From Chlorobiaceae bacterium (lineage in GTDB: Bacteria; Bacteroidota; Chlorobiia; Chlorobiales; Chlorobiaceae): a stretch of DNA of 64,000 bases. The stretch lies in assembly GCA_013334865.1 (NCBI GenBank), contig JAAXWS010000008.1, forward strand, positions 62,001 to 126,000. Reading direction: 5' to 3'. Position numbers and translations under genes: made by a program. Shown piece by piece: positions 10,611 to 18,449 of the stretch. The notes under the pieces are model-generated. The model was not told the DNA's origin, did no database searches, and saw only the letters and a program-made list of their open reading frames with translations. Position 1 is the first letter of the stretch. Every line of letters begins with the position of its first letter.

Positions 10611-11657
10611 TTACATCAAAAGATTAAACACATAGCCGACCAGCATGATTCCCACCGCCACGACACCGGCGAAGACCGCGATAAGCCGGGGCTTGAGCAC
10701 CTTGCGCAGGATGATCATCTCGGGGGCCGACAGGGCGATCACGCTCATCATGAAGGCCATCGCCGTGCCGAGCGCGGCCCCCTTGCCGAGCAGCGCCTCG
10801 ATCACCGGCAGGATTCCCGCGGCGTTCGAGTACATGGGGACGCCGAGCAGCACGGCGACCGGCACGGACCACCACTCGCCCCGCCCCATCAGCGAAGCCA
10901 TGAAATTTTCCGGAACGTAGCCGTGGATGCCGGCACCGAGGCCGACGCCCAGGACGATGTAGAGCCATACCCTTCCAAAGATCTCGCGCACATGCCTAAG
11001 CCCCTCGCCGAATCGCAGTGGCCATGATTGGGATTCGGCTGCGAATTGCTCACCGGCAGCACTGCGCTGAAGCTGCTGCACCCACTCCTCAAGCTGCCCC
11101 TCCATCCTGAGCCTACCGATCACGACGCCCGCGGCGATCGCCACCAGCAGCCCCATCACGAGGTAGAGCAGGGCCACCTGCCAGCCGAACATGCCGAACA
11201 GCAGGGCAAGCGCGACCTCGTTGACCATCGGCGCCGAGACCAGGAAGGAAAAGGTGACGCCGAGAGGCACCCCCGCCTGCAGGAAGCCGATGAACAGCGG
11301 CACGGCCGAGCAGGAGCAGAACGGGGTCACGACCCCGAGCGCCGAGGCCATCACGTTGCCGACCCCCTCCCTTCTGCCCGAAAGGAGCGCCCGTGTCCGC
11401 TCCGGCGAAACGAAGGTGTGGACCACCCCCATCACATACACCACGCCGACCAGCAGCATGAGTACCTTGGGCACTTCGTAGATGAAAAAATGGAGCGACT
11501 CGCCGGCCGGCATGGCTCGGGTAAGCCCTGCGGCTGCGACGACAAGATCCGCCGCAGCCTCAAGATGCGAATAGGCGAGGACCCAGAGGGCAGCGGCTGT
11601 AGCTAAGCCCGACACCCATGCACCGGCCGAATCCTTCAGCGACGTATCCCTGCTCAC
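10611..11657 (-). CDS. ArsP/YraQ-family (PF03773) permease
   Basis: 348 aa, eight or more predicted membrane spans. It starts at a GTG (11657), as no ATG is well placed. The family hallmark TPFCSCSAVPLFIGF carries the Cys-x-Cys in a membrane segment, and a second half repeats the pattern around LLGVPMYSNAAGILPV. Relatives include ArsP, which exports trivalent organoarsenicals, and the SO_0444-type metal efflux permeases; the substrate is not decided here. It lies 12 bp behind the thioredoxin-like gene in the ars operon. It is the only intact transporter left in the operon. Confidence 0.85.
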   Translation of the reverse strand: MSRDTSLKDSAGAWVSGLATAAALWVLAYSHLEAAADLVVAAAGLTRAMPAGESLHFFIYEVPKVLMLLVGVVYVMGVVHTFVSPERTRALLSGRREGVGNVMASALGVVTPFCSCSAVPLFIGFLQAGVPLGVTFSFLVSAPMVNEVALALLFGMFGWQVALLYLVMGLLVAIAAGVVIGRLRMEGQLEEWVQQLQRSAAGEQFAAESQSWPLRFGEGLRHVREIFGRVWLYIVLGVGLGAGIHGYVPENFMASLMGRGEWWSVPVAVLLGVPMYSNAAGILPVIEALLGKGAALGTAMAFMMSVIALSAPEMIILRKVLKPRLIAVFAGVVAVGIMLVGYVFNLLM

Positions 11658-11669
11658 GCCGTCCAGCCC

Positions 11670-11972
11670 TCAGCAGCAGGAGCCGTTCTGGCGGCCGGTC
11701 CCCTTCGCATGGTCGCCGCAGCAGCACTTGTGCGGCTGGGCAGTCAGCATGTCGCGGATCTCGTCGTTCGAAGGCAACCGTCCGGAACAGACCACCCTGC
11801 CGTCGACCACGAGGCCCGGAGTGGACATAACCCCATAACCAACGATCTGCCGGATATCCTCGATCTTTTCGACCGAAGCCTCAATCCCCTCTGCGGCAAT
11901 CACCGCCTTGACCGCATCGGCGAGCTGGTTGCATCTGGCGCATCCGCTGCCGAGAATCTTCACCTGTTTCAT
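11670..11972 (-). CDS. Small thioredoxin-like disulfide protein with Cys-rich tail
   Basis: 100 aa of the TM0996/MTH895 'redox-active disulfide protein 2' family. The active site CARC follows the first strand (KILGSGCARCNQL), and the cis-Pro region is VMSTPGLVVDG. The C-terminal 20 residues hold five cysteines (KCCCGDHAK and a terminal SCC), an extension that could bind As(III) or hand it to the permease; that is inference. Proteins of this kind are regularly encoded between arsR and a PF03773 permease. Confidence 0.85.
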   Translation of the reverse strand: MKQVKILGSGCARCNQLADAVKAVIAAEGIEASVEKIEDIRQIVGYGVMSTPGLVVDGRVVCSGRLPSNDEIRDMLTAQPHKCCCGDHAKGTGRQNGSCC

Positions 11973-12034
11973 GCGTACTCCCTCTTTTTATTATGTGTTT
12001 ATCGCAAATGAACGATCATAAATCCCAAAAAAAT

Positions 12035-12370
12035 TCAGTCGCAATCGCACCCGTCTGCGGCGCCCTGCCCGAAAAAACCCATGAACAGTTCCTGCGCCAG
12101 AAGCCAGTGATCCGCGTTGATGCAATACTTCACTTTGGGCGGGTCGATCTGCCCCTGTATCAGGCCTGCATCGAGCAGGGCCTTCAGGTGCTGGGAAATG
12201 GTGGACTGCGCCATGGGGATGAGTCCGGTCAGCTCACCGGTAAAGCAGCAGGTCTCGCCGGCAAGGAGCTTGAGGATCCTTACCCTGACCGGATGGGCGA
12301 GCGCCCTCGAGATCAAGGCGATCGACTCTTCGTCAACGGTGTACTCCATCGAGCTCAGGGTTCTCTGCAT
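12035..12370 (-). CDS. arsR: ArsR/SmtB-family metalloid-sensing repressor
   Basis: 111 aa winged-helix repressor. The recognition helix region is MAQSTISQHLKALLDAGL. A Cys pair in the helix before it (GETCCFTGEL) and a C-terminal DGCDCD are candidate As(III) ligands, so de-repression by arsenite is expected. It is the first gene of the minus-strand operon arsR, trx-like, permease, arsC and acr3 remnant, and therefore likely autoregulates. A sigma-70-like promoter lies at 12394-12422. Confidence 0.92.
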   Translation of the reverse strand: MQRTLSSMEYTVDEESIALISRALAHPVRVRILKLLAGETCCFTGELTGLIPMAQSTISQHLKALLDAGLIQGQIDPPKVKYCINADHWLLAQELFMGFFGQGAADGCDCD

Positions 12371-12393
12371 AAATGCTGCTGTTTGTTCATCGG

Positions 12394-12422
12394 CAATATA
12401 CGATTAACCAACAAAAAGTCAA
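12394..12422 (-). promoter_or_regulatory. Probable ars operon promoter
   Basis: Read on the minus strand: TTGACT (12422-12417), a 17-bp spacer, then ATATTG (12399-12394), 24 bp before the arsR start. The -35 and spacing are close to the sigma-70 consensus. The AT-rich spacer (TTGTTGGTTAATC) is a plausible ArsR operator, but I see no clear dyad. Confidence 0.5.
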
Positions 12423-12690
12423 CGACCATCGGTATCCGGCGCACCGGATGTTCCGTTTTTTTTCAGGAACATTTTTTTGCTATGCCCTGCATTACATATC
12501 GATACCTGCCGACCGATAATTCGACTTATATGTAGATTAACCAAACCCCGCCAGCGCCACAAATCTGATTTATTTAGGATTATTTATTATTCCTCCTTAT
12601 TGTTTTAGGTAATTATGGGACTACGCAAGAATCCGAGCCACCAACAACGACAACAGCGGCATCGATAAGGATGTAGGACAGACACTGGTG
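12423..12690. other. Intergenic spacer between the divergent ars and mod operons
   Basis: This is the middle of the 383-bp gap between arsR and modD. It is noticeably AT-rich around 12560-12610 compared with its surroundings. I find no convincing open frame, RNA or repeat. A Moco-type riboswitch ahead of modD was considered, but no recognisable core is visible by eye. Confidence 0.5.
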
Positions 12691-12738
12691 TTGGCGGCAA
12701 GAAAGATGTCCGTCGATATAGAGAGAACAACATAACGG
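12691..12738 (+). promoter_or_regulatory. Putative mod promoter with ModE-like operator
   Basis: TTGGCG at 12691-12696 and CGATAT at 12714-12719 form a weak sigma-70 pair with 17-bp spacing. The 26-bp stretch 12713-12738 fits the ModE consensus layout (TCGNTATATA, six bases, TATATAACGA). The left half matches 9 of 10 positions (TCGATATAGA), the right half 7 of 10 (AACATAACGG), and the spacer is exactly 6. It overlaps the -10 and ends 15 bp before modD, the position expected for molybdate-dependent repression. No modE gene is in this window. Confidence 0.55.
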
Positions 12739-12753
12739 CCCACAGGAAGACAA

Positions 12754-13611
12754 ATGCACTACCGGATCAGCGATATGGAACTGGAACGTTTCATCGACGA
12801 GGACGTGCCATACGGCGACCTGACGACCACGCTGCTGGGCATCGGCAGCGAACCGGGCGATATCACCTTCACGACACGGGAGCGGACGGTCGTCTGCTGC
12901 ACCGAGGAGGCCGGGCGGGTGCTGGAACGGTGTGGAGCCGGGGCCGCCTTTTCGGTTCCGTCGGGTACCCCGGTCGATGCAGGCACCGTCATCCTGCAGG
13001 CCGAAGGCAGCGCCGCAGCCCTGCACGAAGGGTGGAAGGTGGCACTGAACCTGCTCGAATACGCATCGGGCATCGCGACCCGCACCCGCATGATCGTCGA
13101 CCGCGCCAGATCGGCTAACCCGGACATCGTCGTCTTAGCCACCCGAAAGACCTTTCCCGGCACGAGAAAGGTCGCCATGAAAGCCATAACCGCGGGAGGG
13201 GCGCTCCCCCACCGTCTCGGGCTTTCTGAATCGGTCCTCGTCTTCAGCAACCACACGGCACTCCTCGGCGGGCTCGACCGTTTCCTCGACACCCTTCCCG
13301 CCATCAGGAAAAGCGCTCCGGAACAGAAAATCCTCGTCGAAGCGGACTCTGCCGATGAGGCGCTCCGCATCGCAAGGGCCGGAGCGGACGCCGTACAGGT
13401 CGACAAGATGAGCGTGCACGAGCTGGCAAGCCTCGTCGCCGAACTCCGCAAGGAGTGCCCCGGCGTCGCCGTCTCCGCGGCGGGAGGCATCAATTTAGAC
13501 AACGCCGCAGAGTACGCTTCGACAGGCGTCGACATCATCGTGCTCTCGTCAGTCTATTTCGGCAAGCCATCCGATATTTCCGCAGTCATCAATTCCAAAC
13601 CAAAACCCTGA
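12754..13611 (+). CDS. modD: ModD, quinolinate phosphoribosyltransferase-like protein of Mo operons
   Basis: 285 aa, homologous along its length to NadC (type II PRTase barrel): IDEDVPYGDLTTTLLG at the N-terminus, the core ATRKTFPGTRKVAMKAI, and the C-terminal VSAAGGINLDNAAEYASTGVD. The heading position in a molybdate operon and the TRKTFPGTR variant point to ModD rather than NadC. The true reaction of ModD is not established. RBS AGGAAG lies about 5 bp before the ATG. modA begins 5 bp after its stop. Confidence 0.85.
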   Translation: MHYRISDMELERFIDEDVPYGDLTTTLLGIGSEPGDITFTTRERTVVCCTEEAGRVLERCGAGAAFSVPSGTPVDAGTVILQAEGSAAALHEGWKVALNLLEYASGIATRTRMIVDRARSANPDIVVLATRKTFPGTRKVAMKAITAGGALPHRLGLSESVLVFSNHTALLGGLDRFLDTLPAIRKSAPEQKILVEADSADEALRIARAGADAVQVDKMSVHELASLVAELRKECPGVAVSAAGGINLDNAAEYASTGVDIIVLSSVYFGKPSDISAVINSKPKP

Positions 13612-13616
13612 CATCC

Positions 13617-14375
13617 ATGACAACCGCAAAAAACACCATGAGGCGCTTCGCTGTCGCCCTGTTCACCCTCATGATGGGATCGGCGCCGGCCATGGCCGGA
13701 CAGCTCAACATCTCCGCAGCGGCAAGCCTCAAGGAGGCCGTCAACGAAATGGCCGAGAAGTACTCGGCAACGCATCCCGGCACCACCTTCGTGAAGAACT
13801 ACGGGGCATCGGGCGCCCTGGCCGGGCAGATCGAGAACGGTGCGCCGGCAGACCTTTTCATCTCCGCAAGCACCGAGTGGGTTGAGCACCTGAAGGGCAA
13901 GGGCCTGCTCGATGCTTCGAGCCAGAAGAACTTCGCGTACAACACGCTCGTCTTCGCCGGCACGACCACCAAAAAGGTCGGCGGCATGAAAGACCTTGCC
14001 GGGCTCGAAAAAATCGCCATCGGCAGCCCGAAGAGCGTACCCGCCGGTCAGTACGCCACCGAAGCCATGAAGAACGCCGGTGTCGACGGGCAGCTCGCCT
14101 CGAAGCTGGTCATGGCCAAGGACGTTCGGGAGTGCCTGACCTATGCGGAGATGGGCGAGGTCGACGGCGCGTTCGTCTACCGTACCGACGCCATGCAGGC
14201 CAAAAAGTCGAAGATCCTCTTCGTCGTCCCGTCGAACCTCCACGAAAGGGTGGTCTATCCCATGGCCCTGACCATTGCCGGAGCAGGCAATGCCGAAGCC
14301 AAGGCATTCATCAGGTGGCTTCAGGGCAGCGATGCGAAGTCGATCCTGAAGAAGTACGGCTTCGAACTGAAATAA
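13617..14375 (+). CDS. modA: Molybdate-binding periplasmic protein
   Basis: 252 aa. The frame is open much further upstream, but the start is placed at the ATG at 13617, directly after modD, which leaves a signal peptide (MRRFAVALFTLMMGSAPAMA, cleaved at AMA-G). Mature ModA features: LNISAAASLKEAVNEMAEKY, the oxyanion loop YGASGALAGQIENGAPADLF, and GEVDGAFVYRTDA near the hinge. It delivers molybdate or tungstate to ModBC. A strain of this group fixing N2 would need Mo for nitrogenase. Confidence 0.95.
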   Translation: MTTAKNTMRRFAVALFTLMMGSAPAMAGQLNISAAASLKEAVNEMAEKYSATHPGTTFVKNYGASGALAGQIENGAPADLFISASTEWVEHLKGKGLLDASSQKNFAYNTLVFAGTTTKKVGGMKDLAGLEKIAIGSPKSVPAGQYATEAMKNAGVDGQLASKLVMAKDVRECLTYAEMGEVDGAFVYRTDAMQAKKSKILFVVPSNLHERVVYPMALTIAGAGNAEAKAFIRWLQGSDAKSILKKYGFELK

Positions 14376-14394
14376 ACCGACACAACAGGACACC

Positions 14395-15081
14395 ATGAAC
14401 CTGTCGCCACAGGACATAACGGCCATCGGCCTCTCCATGAAGATAGCCGTCACGGCGACAATCCTCTCGTTGCCGATAGGGTTCGCGACGGCATGGCTCA
14501 TGGTGTTCAGGAATTTCCGTGGAAAGGTGCTGCTCGAAGTGCTCGTCAACCTTCCGCTCACCCTGCCCCCGGTGGTCATCGGCTACCTCCTGCTGCTCTT
14601 TTTCGGGAAGAACGGCTGGGGCGGCTCGTTGCTCAAGTCTGCCGGCATCAGCTTCATCTTCACCTGGAAAGCTGCGGTCGTCGCCTCGGCGACCGTCGGG
14701 TTCCCGCTGCTGGTAAGGTCCATCCGGCTCGGCATGGAGTCGATCGACCGGCAGCTCCTCCAGGCTTCCCGGAGCCTCGGGGCCCCCTGGTACGACACCC
14801 TCGCCACGGTGGTCCTGCCGCTCTCCTTCAGGGGCATGGTCGCCGGTTCCTCCCTCATGTTCGCCCGCAGCCTCGGCGAGTTCGGCGCGACCATCATCGT
14901 CGCCGGCAACATCCCCGGCGTCACCCAGACCATCCCCCTTGCCATCTACGACTACGCCAGCTCTCCGACCGGCACCGCCATGGCCCTGTCGCTCTGCGCC
15001 GTGTCAGTCGCCCTGTCAGTCGTCATCCTCCTGCTCCACGAGGTGATCGGCAATAAACTTGAGCACCGGAACGACGCATGA
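14395..15081 (+). CDS. modB: Molybdate ABC transporter permease
   Basis: 228 aa inner-membrane permease with five to six spans. The PLTLPPVVIGYLLLLFFG segment and the coupling (EAA) loop ASRSLGAPWYDTLATVVLP, followed by FARSLGEFGATIIVAGNIPG, are typical of ModB/CysT permeases. It starts 19 bp after modA and overlaps modC by 4 bp (ATGA), which implies translational coupling with the ATPase. Confidence 0.96.
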   Translation: MNLSPQDITAIGLSMKIAVTATILSLPIGFATAWLMVFRNFRGKVLLEVLVNLPLTLPPVVIGYLLLLFFGKNGWGGSLLKSAGISFIFTWKAAVVASATVGFPLLVRSIRLGMESIDRQLLQASRSLGAPWYDTLATVVLPLSFRGMVAGSSLMFARSLGEFGATIIVAGNIPGVTQTIPLAIYDYASSPTGTAMALSLCAVSVALSVVILLLHEVIGNKLEHRNDA

Positions 15082-16133
15082 AGCTGCAGATCAACATCGG
15101 GAAGCGGCTCGGCAGCTTCTCCCTCAACATGGAGGCAACCGTCTCGGGTGAGCGCATCGGCATCTTCGGTGCTTCCGGCAGTGGCAAGACGACCCTCGTC
15201 CACGCCATCTCTGGCCTCACGGCACCGGATTCCGGGGAGATCACCCTCGACGGAGCCTGCCTGTTCAGCAGCCGGAAGGGAGTAAACCTCGCCCCGGAAA
15301 AGCGGCGCATCGCGATCGTGTTCCAGCATGCGAGGCTCTTCCCGCACCTCGGAGTGAAGGCGAACCTGCTCTTCGGGTATCGTCGCTGCCGGCCGGAGCA
15401 CCGCAAGATACGTCCGGAATCGATCATCAAGGTCCTCAACCTCGAGCACCTCCAGGGCAGGGGTGTCGGCAACCTCTCCGGAGGGGAGAAGCAGCGCGTC
15501 GCGCTGGGCCGCGCGGTGCTTGCCAATCCCAGGCTGCTGGTCATGGACGAACCGCTTTCGGCGCTCGACGACTCGCTCAGGTTCCAGATCATCCCCTACC
15601 TGCGGAGCGTCAGCGAAAAGTTCGGCATCCCCTACCTGTTCATCTCCCATTCGCTCACCGAGATGCAGCTCATGGCCGACAATGTGCTGGTCGTGGCGGA
15701 CGGGAACATCACCGGCGTCTCGACTCCCGACGAACTCGCTCGCACCGGCATGGCCCGCAGCCCGAGAGGCTATCTCAACCTGCTGCGCCTGGGATCCGCC
15801 ATATCACATGACGGCCTGTTCCATTACCCGTGGGGTGACGGAACGTTCATCGTCTCTGACGGCCGTACGAATGGTGATTCGCTCTTCGAGCTCTCCTCAC
15901 GCGATATCATCCTCTTCAAGAAACACCCCGAAGCGGTAAGCGCCAGGAATATGCTCGAGTGCCGGGTGGCGGAGATGTTCGATTCCGATGGACGGAAAGG
16001 CGTCGTCCTCGAATCGCGCGGCCAACGCCTCGTGGCCGAAATCGTCCACTCCGCGGCCGTCGAACTCGGGATCAACCCCGGATCGACCGTGTTCGCCGCC
16101 ATCAAGGCCTCTGCGTTCAGGCGGCTCGACTGA
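15078..16133 (+). CDS. modC: Molybdate ABC transporter ATPase
   Basis: 351 aa. Walker A GASGSGKTT is at residues 31-39, the signature LSGGEKQRVALGRAV follows, and Walker B is LLVMDEPLSALD. The C-terminal part (about 285-351) is a Mop/TOBE domain that binds oxyanion, as in full-length ModC. It energises molybdate uptake through ModB. It is the last transport gene; mop follows after 146 bp. Confidence 0.96.
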   Translation: MKLQINIGKRLGSFSLNMEATVSGERIGIFGASGSGKTTLVHAISGLTAPDSGEITLDGACLFSSRKGVNLAPEKRRIAIVFQHARLFPHLGVKANLLFGYRRCRPEHRKIRPESIIKVLNLEHLQGRGVGNLSGGEKQRVALGRAVLANPRLLVMDEPLSALDDSLRFQIIPYLRSVSEKFGIPYLFISHSLTEMQLMADNVLVVADGNITGVSTPDELARTGMARSPRGYLNLLRLGSAISHDGLFHYPWGDGTFIVSDGRTNGDSLFELSSRDIILFKKHPEAVSARNMLECRVAEMFDSDGRKGVVLESRGQRLVAEIVHSAAVELGINPGSTVFAAIKASAFRRLD

Positions 16134-16196
16134 AGCGGGTCAAGATCCCGCAACCGCCAGGAGGGGGCGAAATAAACAAACAGCTGACACTTTCAT

Positions 16197-16247
16197 ACGT
16201 TTATGTGGGAAGACTGAAAAATCATCCGTTTTTTTCATACATAAGCG
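16197..16247 (+). promoter_or_regulatory. Candidate control region ahead of mop
   Basis: In the 146-bp modC-mop gap, ACGTTTATGT (16197-16206) and ACATAAGCG (16239-16247) form an imperfect inverted repeat, and TTTCATAC occurs twice. The halves resemble ModE half-sites but are too far apart for one dimer site. Either separate control of mop or a weak stem-loop is possible. Confidence 0.25.
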
Positions 16248-16279
16248 AACGGCAACACAACCCTAAAAGGAAAAACACC

Positions 16280-16705
16280 ATGCACATCAGCGCACGCAAC
16301 ATCTTCAAGGGCACCGTCTCGTCGATCGTCAAGGGCGCCGTGAACGCCGAAGTCAGTATCGACCTGGGCGAAGGGAGCTCGATCGTCTCGATCGTCACCA
16401 TCGGCGCCATCGAGCGTCTCGGGCTGAAAGAGGGCATGACTGCCAGCGCCATCGTCAAGGCGAGTTCGGTCATCCTCGGAACCGGCATTCTGGAAGCCAG
16501 GCTGAGCGCCCGAAACATCCTTCCCGGCAAAATCAGCCGCATCATCGAGGGCCCGGTCAGCACCGAGGTGGACCTCGAGATCGGCGGCGGCAACACCCTG
16601 TCGGCCGTCATCACCCACGGCAGCTCGGAGCGGATGGGCCTCGCCGTCGGCGGCACCGCCTGCTCCATCTTCAAGGCATCGAGCGTGATCATCGGCGTGG
16701 ATTGA
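16280..16705 (+). CDS. mop: Di-Mop molybdate-binding protein (molbindin)
   Basis: 141 aa made of two Mop domains of about 65-70 residues each: ISARNIFKGTVSSIVKGAVN then LSARNILPGKISRIIEGPVS. Each ends in (I/F)KASSVI(L/I)G. Such proteins oligomerise and store molybdate in the cytoplasm. RBS AAAAGGAAAA precedes the ATG at 16280. It closes the mod operon and is followed by a strong terminator. Confidence 0.93.
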   Translation: MHISARNIFKGTVSSIVKGAVNAEVSIDLGEGSSIVSIVTIGAIERLGLKEGMTASAIVKASSVILGTGILEARLSARNILPGKISRIIEGPVSTEVDLEIGGGNTLSAVITHGSSERMGLAVGGTACSIFKASSVIIGVD

Positions 16706-16708
16706 GCA

Positions 16709-16746
16709 AAGGATGGCGGACATTCCTGTCCGCCATCCTTTTTTTA
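16709..16746 (+). terminator. Rho-independent terminator of the mod operon
   Basis: A perfect 12-bp stem (GGATGGCGGACA / TGTCCGCCATCC) with a TTCC loop is followed by TTTTTTT. It lies 5 bp after the mop stop. Confidence 0.95.
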
Positions 16747-16790
16747 TCTTACCTGCAGCAGCCCCCCTCACGAACAAACTTCACGATACG

Positions 16791-17528
16791 ATGAGCGTCT
16801 CAGGAAAGAAAGTATGCTTCATGACCGGAGCTACCGGCAAGCTCGGCAGGGAGATCGCGCTGGCGATCGCCGGACAGGGTTATTCGATCTTCTTCACGTG
16901 GAACTCGTCCGAAGAAGAGGCCAACGAGGCCCTCGACCAGATCCGCTGGGTCAGCCCGGAATCGCAGATGGTGCGCTGCGACGTTTCGAAGTCGGTGGAG
17001 ATCGCAGAGGCATTCCGGGTGTTCGGGCAACATTTCGACCGGCTGGACCTCCTGGTGGCCAGCGCGTCGAATTTCTTCCGGACCGACCTGCTGGAGGTCA
17101 CCGAGGAGCAGTGGCACAGCCTGGTGGACACGAACCTCAAAGGAACCTTCTTCACCATGCAGGAGGCGGCGCGGATCATGCTGAAGCAGCCGTTCCTGTC
17201 GCGCATGATCACCATGACGGACATCTCGGCCGGCCTTGTGTGGCGCAACTTCGCCCCATACACCGTTTCGAAATCCGGGATCCAGCACCTGACCCGCATT
17301 TTCGCGAAGGAAACCGCCCCGCGCATCCTGGTGAACTCGATCGCGCCCGGCACCATCTCCGCCTACCCCGGGCGGGAGGATGAGCCTGAAGCCGGGCTGC
17401 TCGGCAAGATCCCTCTGCAGCGCCTGGGCGACCCGATGGACATCGTGGGCGCCGTGAAGTTCCTCATGGAGAGCGAATACATCACCGGCCAGGTGATCAA
17501 CATCGACGGCGGGCGCATGCTGTTTTGA
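16791..17528 (+). CDS. Short-chain dehydrogenase/reductase (FabG/FolM-like)
   Basis: 245 aa. Started at 16791 because the mod terminator occupies the preceding open sequence. The NAD(P) motif is TGATGKLGREIA, the NAG region is replaced by VASASNFFRTD, and the catalytic part is MTDISAG ... YTVSKSG (Y-x3-K present; the expected Ser position is an unusual DIS). It ends in the classical SDR closing GQVINIDGG. The divergent catalytic block resembles pteridine-reductase-like SDRs (FolM/PTR1) more than FabG, but the substrate is unknown. Confidence 0.8.
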   Translation: MSVSGKKVCFMTGATGKLGREIALAIAGQGYSIFFTWNSSEEEANEALDQIRWVSPESQMVRCDVSKSVEIAEAFRVFGQHFDRLDLLVASASNFFRTDLLEVTEEQWHSLVDTNLKGTFFTMQEAARIMLKQPFLSRMITMTDISAGLVWRNFAPYTVSKSGIQHLTRIFAKETAPRILVNSIAPGTISAYPGREDEPEAGLLGKIPLQRLGDPMDIVGAVKFLMESEYITGQVINIDGGRMLF

Positions 17529-17539
17529 AGGAGGGGGAA

Positions 17540-17659
17540 CGCGTGACGCGTAACACGTGACGCGTCACGAAAATCGTGTATGTTGCGGGGTTTGGTTTAT
17601 GGGTCGAATGGGTCGCATAGGTCTTATGGGTCCTATGTGTTGAAATCGAGGATCTCTCC
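17540..17659. repeat. Intergenic repeat block upstream of the small membrane-protein trio
   Basis: Three repeat types sit together: a CGTGACGCGT/ACGCGTCACG dyad (about 17540-17570), an ATGGGTCGCATAGGTC element at 17608-17623 (same 16 bp at 32956-32971), and the 26-bp unit 17634-17659 that recurs exactly at 18934-18959. Confidence 0.85.
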
Positions 17660-17777
17660 CGGACAGCCCCAGGTTGCGCCCACTCGTCACTTGTTCCGAC
17701 CGGTATTGCCGCGTCGTCTTTTATTTTTTCTATATTTATCAAACAACAGCGCCGTTCAACCATACCTCATCACGGAC

Positions 17778-18047
17778 ATGGAGCACGAGATACCGGTCAC
17801 TATCATGGGTCAGGAGAAGCCTGAACCGAAGCATTCCACACAGCCCGAACTGCCCGAGCAGATAAGGGAGATCTCCGATACGGTTTGCGCCGCATTCAGG
17901 GATTTCAAGGAGAGCGCGGCTTACGACAAGCTGCTCGAAGGGAAGGAGACCGCCCGTGAATATATCCGTCAGAACCCCCTCGCATCGCTCGGTTATGCCA
18001 TCGGTGCCGGCGTGCTGTTCGGGTTCATCCTGAAGAGAAACCGTTAG
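17778..18047 (+). CDS. DUF883/ElaB-like membrane-anchored protein
   Basis: 89 aa from the ATG at 17778; an ATG nine codons later is also possible. An acidic amphipathic helical part (LPEQIREISDTVCAAFRDF) leads to the typical DUF883 ending RQNPLASLGYAIGAGVLFGFIL plus a short positive tail. ElaB/YqjD-type proteins of E. coli anchor ribosomes or stress complexes to the inner membrane in stationary phase; a similar role here is inference. It is followed by the DUF1469-type gene, as in the E. coli yqjD-yqjE-yqjK set. Confidence 0.75.
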   Translation: MEHEIPVTIMGQEKPEPKHSTQPELPEQIREISDTVCAAFRDFKESAAYDKLLEGKETAREYIRQNPLASLGYAIGAGVLFGFILKRNR

Positions 18048-18059
18048 GCCAACGCGCAC

Positions 18060-18449
18060 ATGACGAACATGGAACAGAACAGTGCTTCACCAAGGGGAGC
18101 GAAAAGAGGCATTCCGGGGCTGATCGACAAAACCGTCTCGTCGACCTATGATGACCTGATGGCCATCATCGAGGCCAAGATGGAACTCATCAAGATCGAC
18201 CTCACCGAAAAGGTGGCGCTCGTCGGGGCGCTGCTGATCCTGCTGGTCATCTTCATGATCGGGACCGCCTACTTCATCACCTCGGTTGCGCTAATGGTCG
18301 GCGAACTCGTCGGGCACCCGTTCCTCGGCTACCTGGCCATCAGCCTGTTTTTCCTCGCGACATTCACCGTACTGACCAAGTTCAGGCCGGACCTCCTGAA
18401 GAATTTCATCCACAAAATCCTCCTTTCCGCCAATGACTACCGCAAATGA
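18060..18449 (+). CDS. YqjE/phage-holin-superfamily (DUF1469) membrane protein
   Basis: 129 aa with two central membrane spans (VALVGALLILLVIFMIGTAY and the segment around LAISLFFLATFTVL) between charged ends. This is the PF07332 'Phage_holin_3_6' plan shared by E. coli YqjE. The family is common in non-phage settings beside DUF883 proteins, and nothing phage-like is near. It overlaps the next gene by 17 bp. Confidence 0.78.
   Translation: MTNMEQNSASPRGAKRGIPGLIDKTVSSTYDDLMAIIEAKMELIKIDLTEKVALVGALLILLVIFMIGTAYFITSVALMVGELVGHPFLGYLAISLFFLATFTVLTKFRPDLLKNFIHKILLSANDYRK

Noticed and set aside
12423-12690. Moco riboswitch ahead of modD
   Set aside because: No convincing conserved core by eye; a covariance-model search (Rfam Moco) would decide it. 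The ModE-like box explains control more simply.
18060-18449. A phage holin as sign of prophage
   Set aside because: The holin-superfamily hit is the YqjE-like family found beside DUF883 genes; there are no phage structural, lysis or integrase genes nearby.
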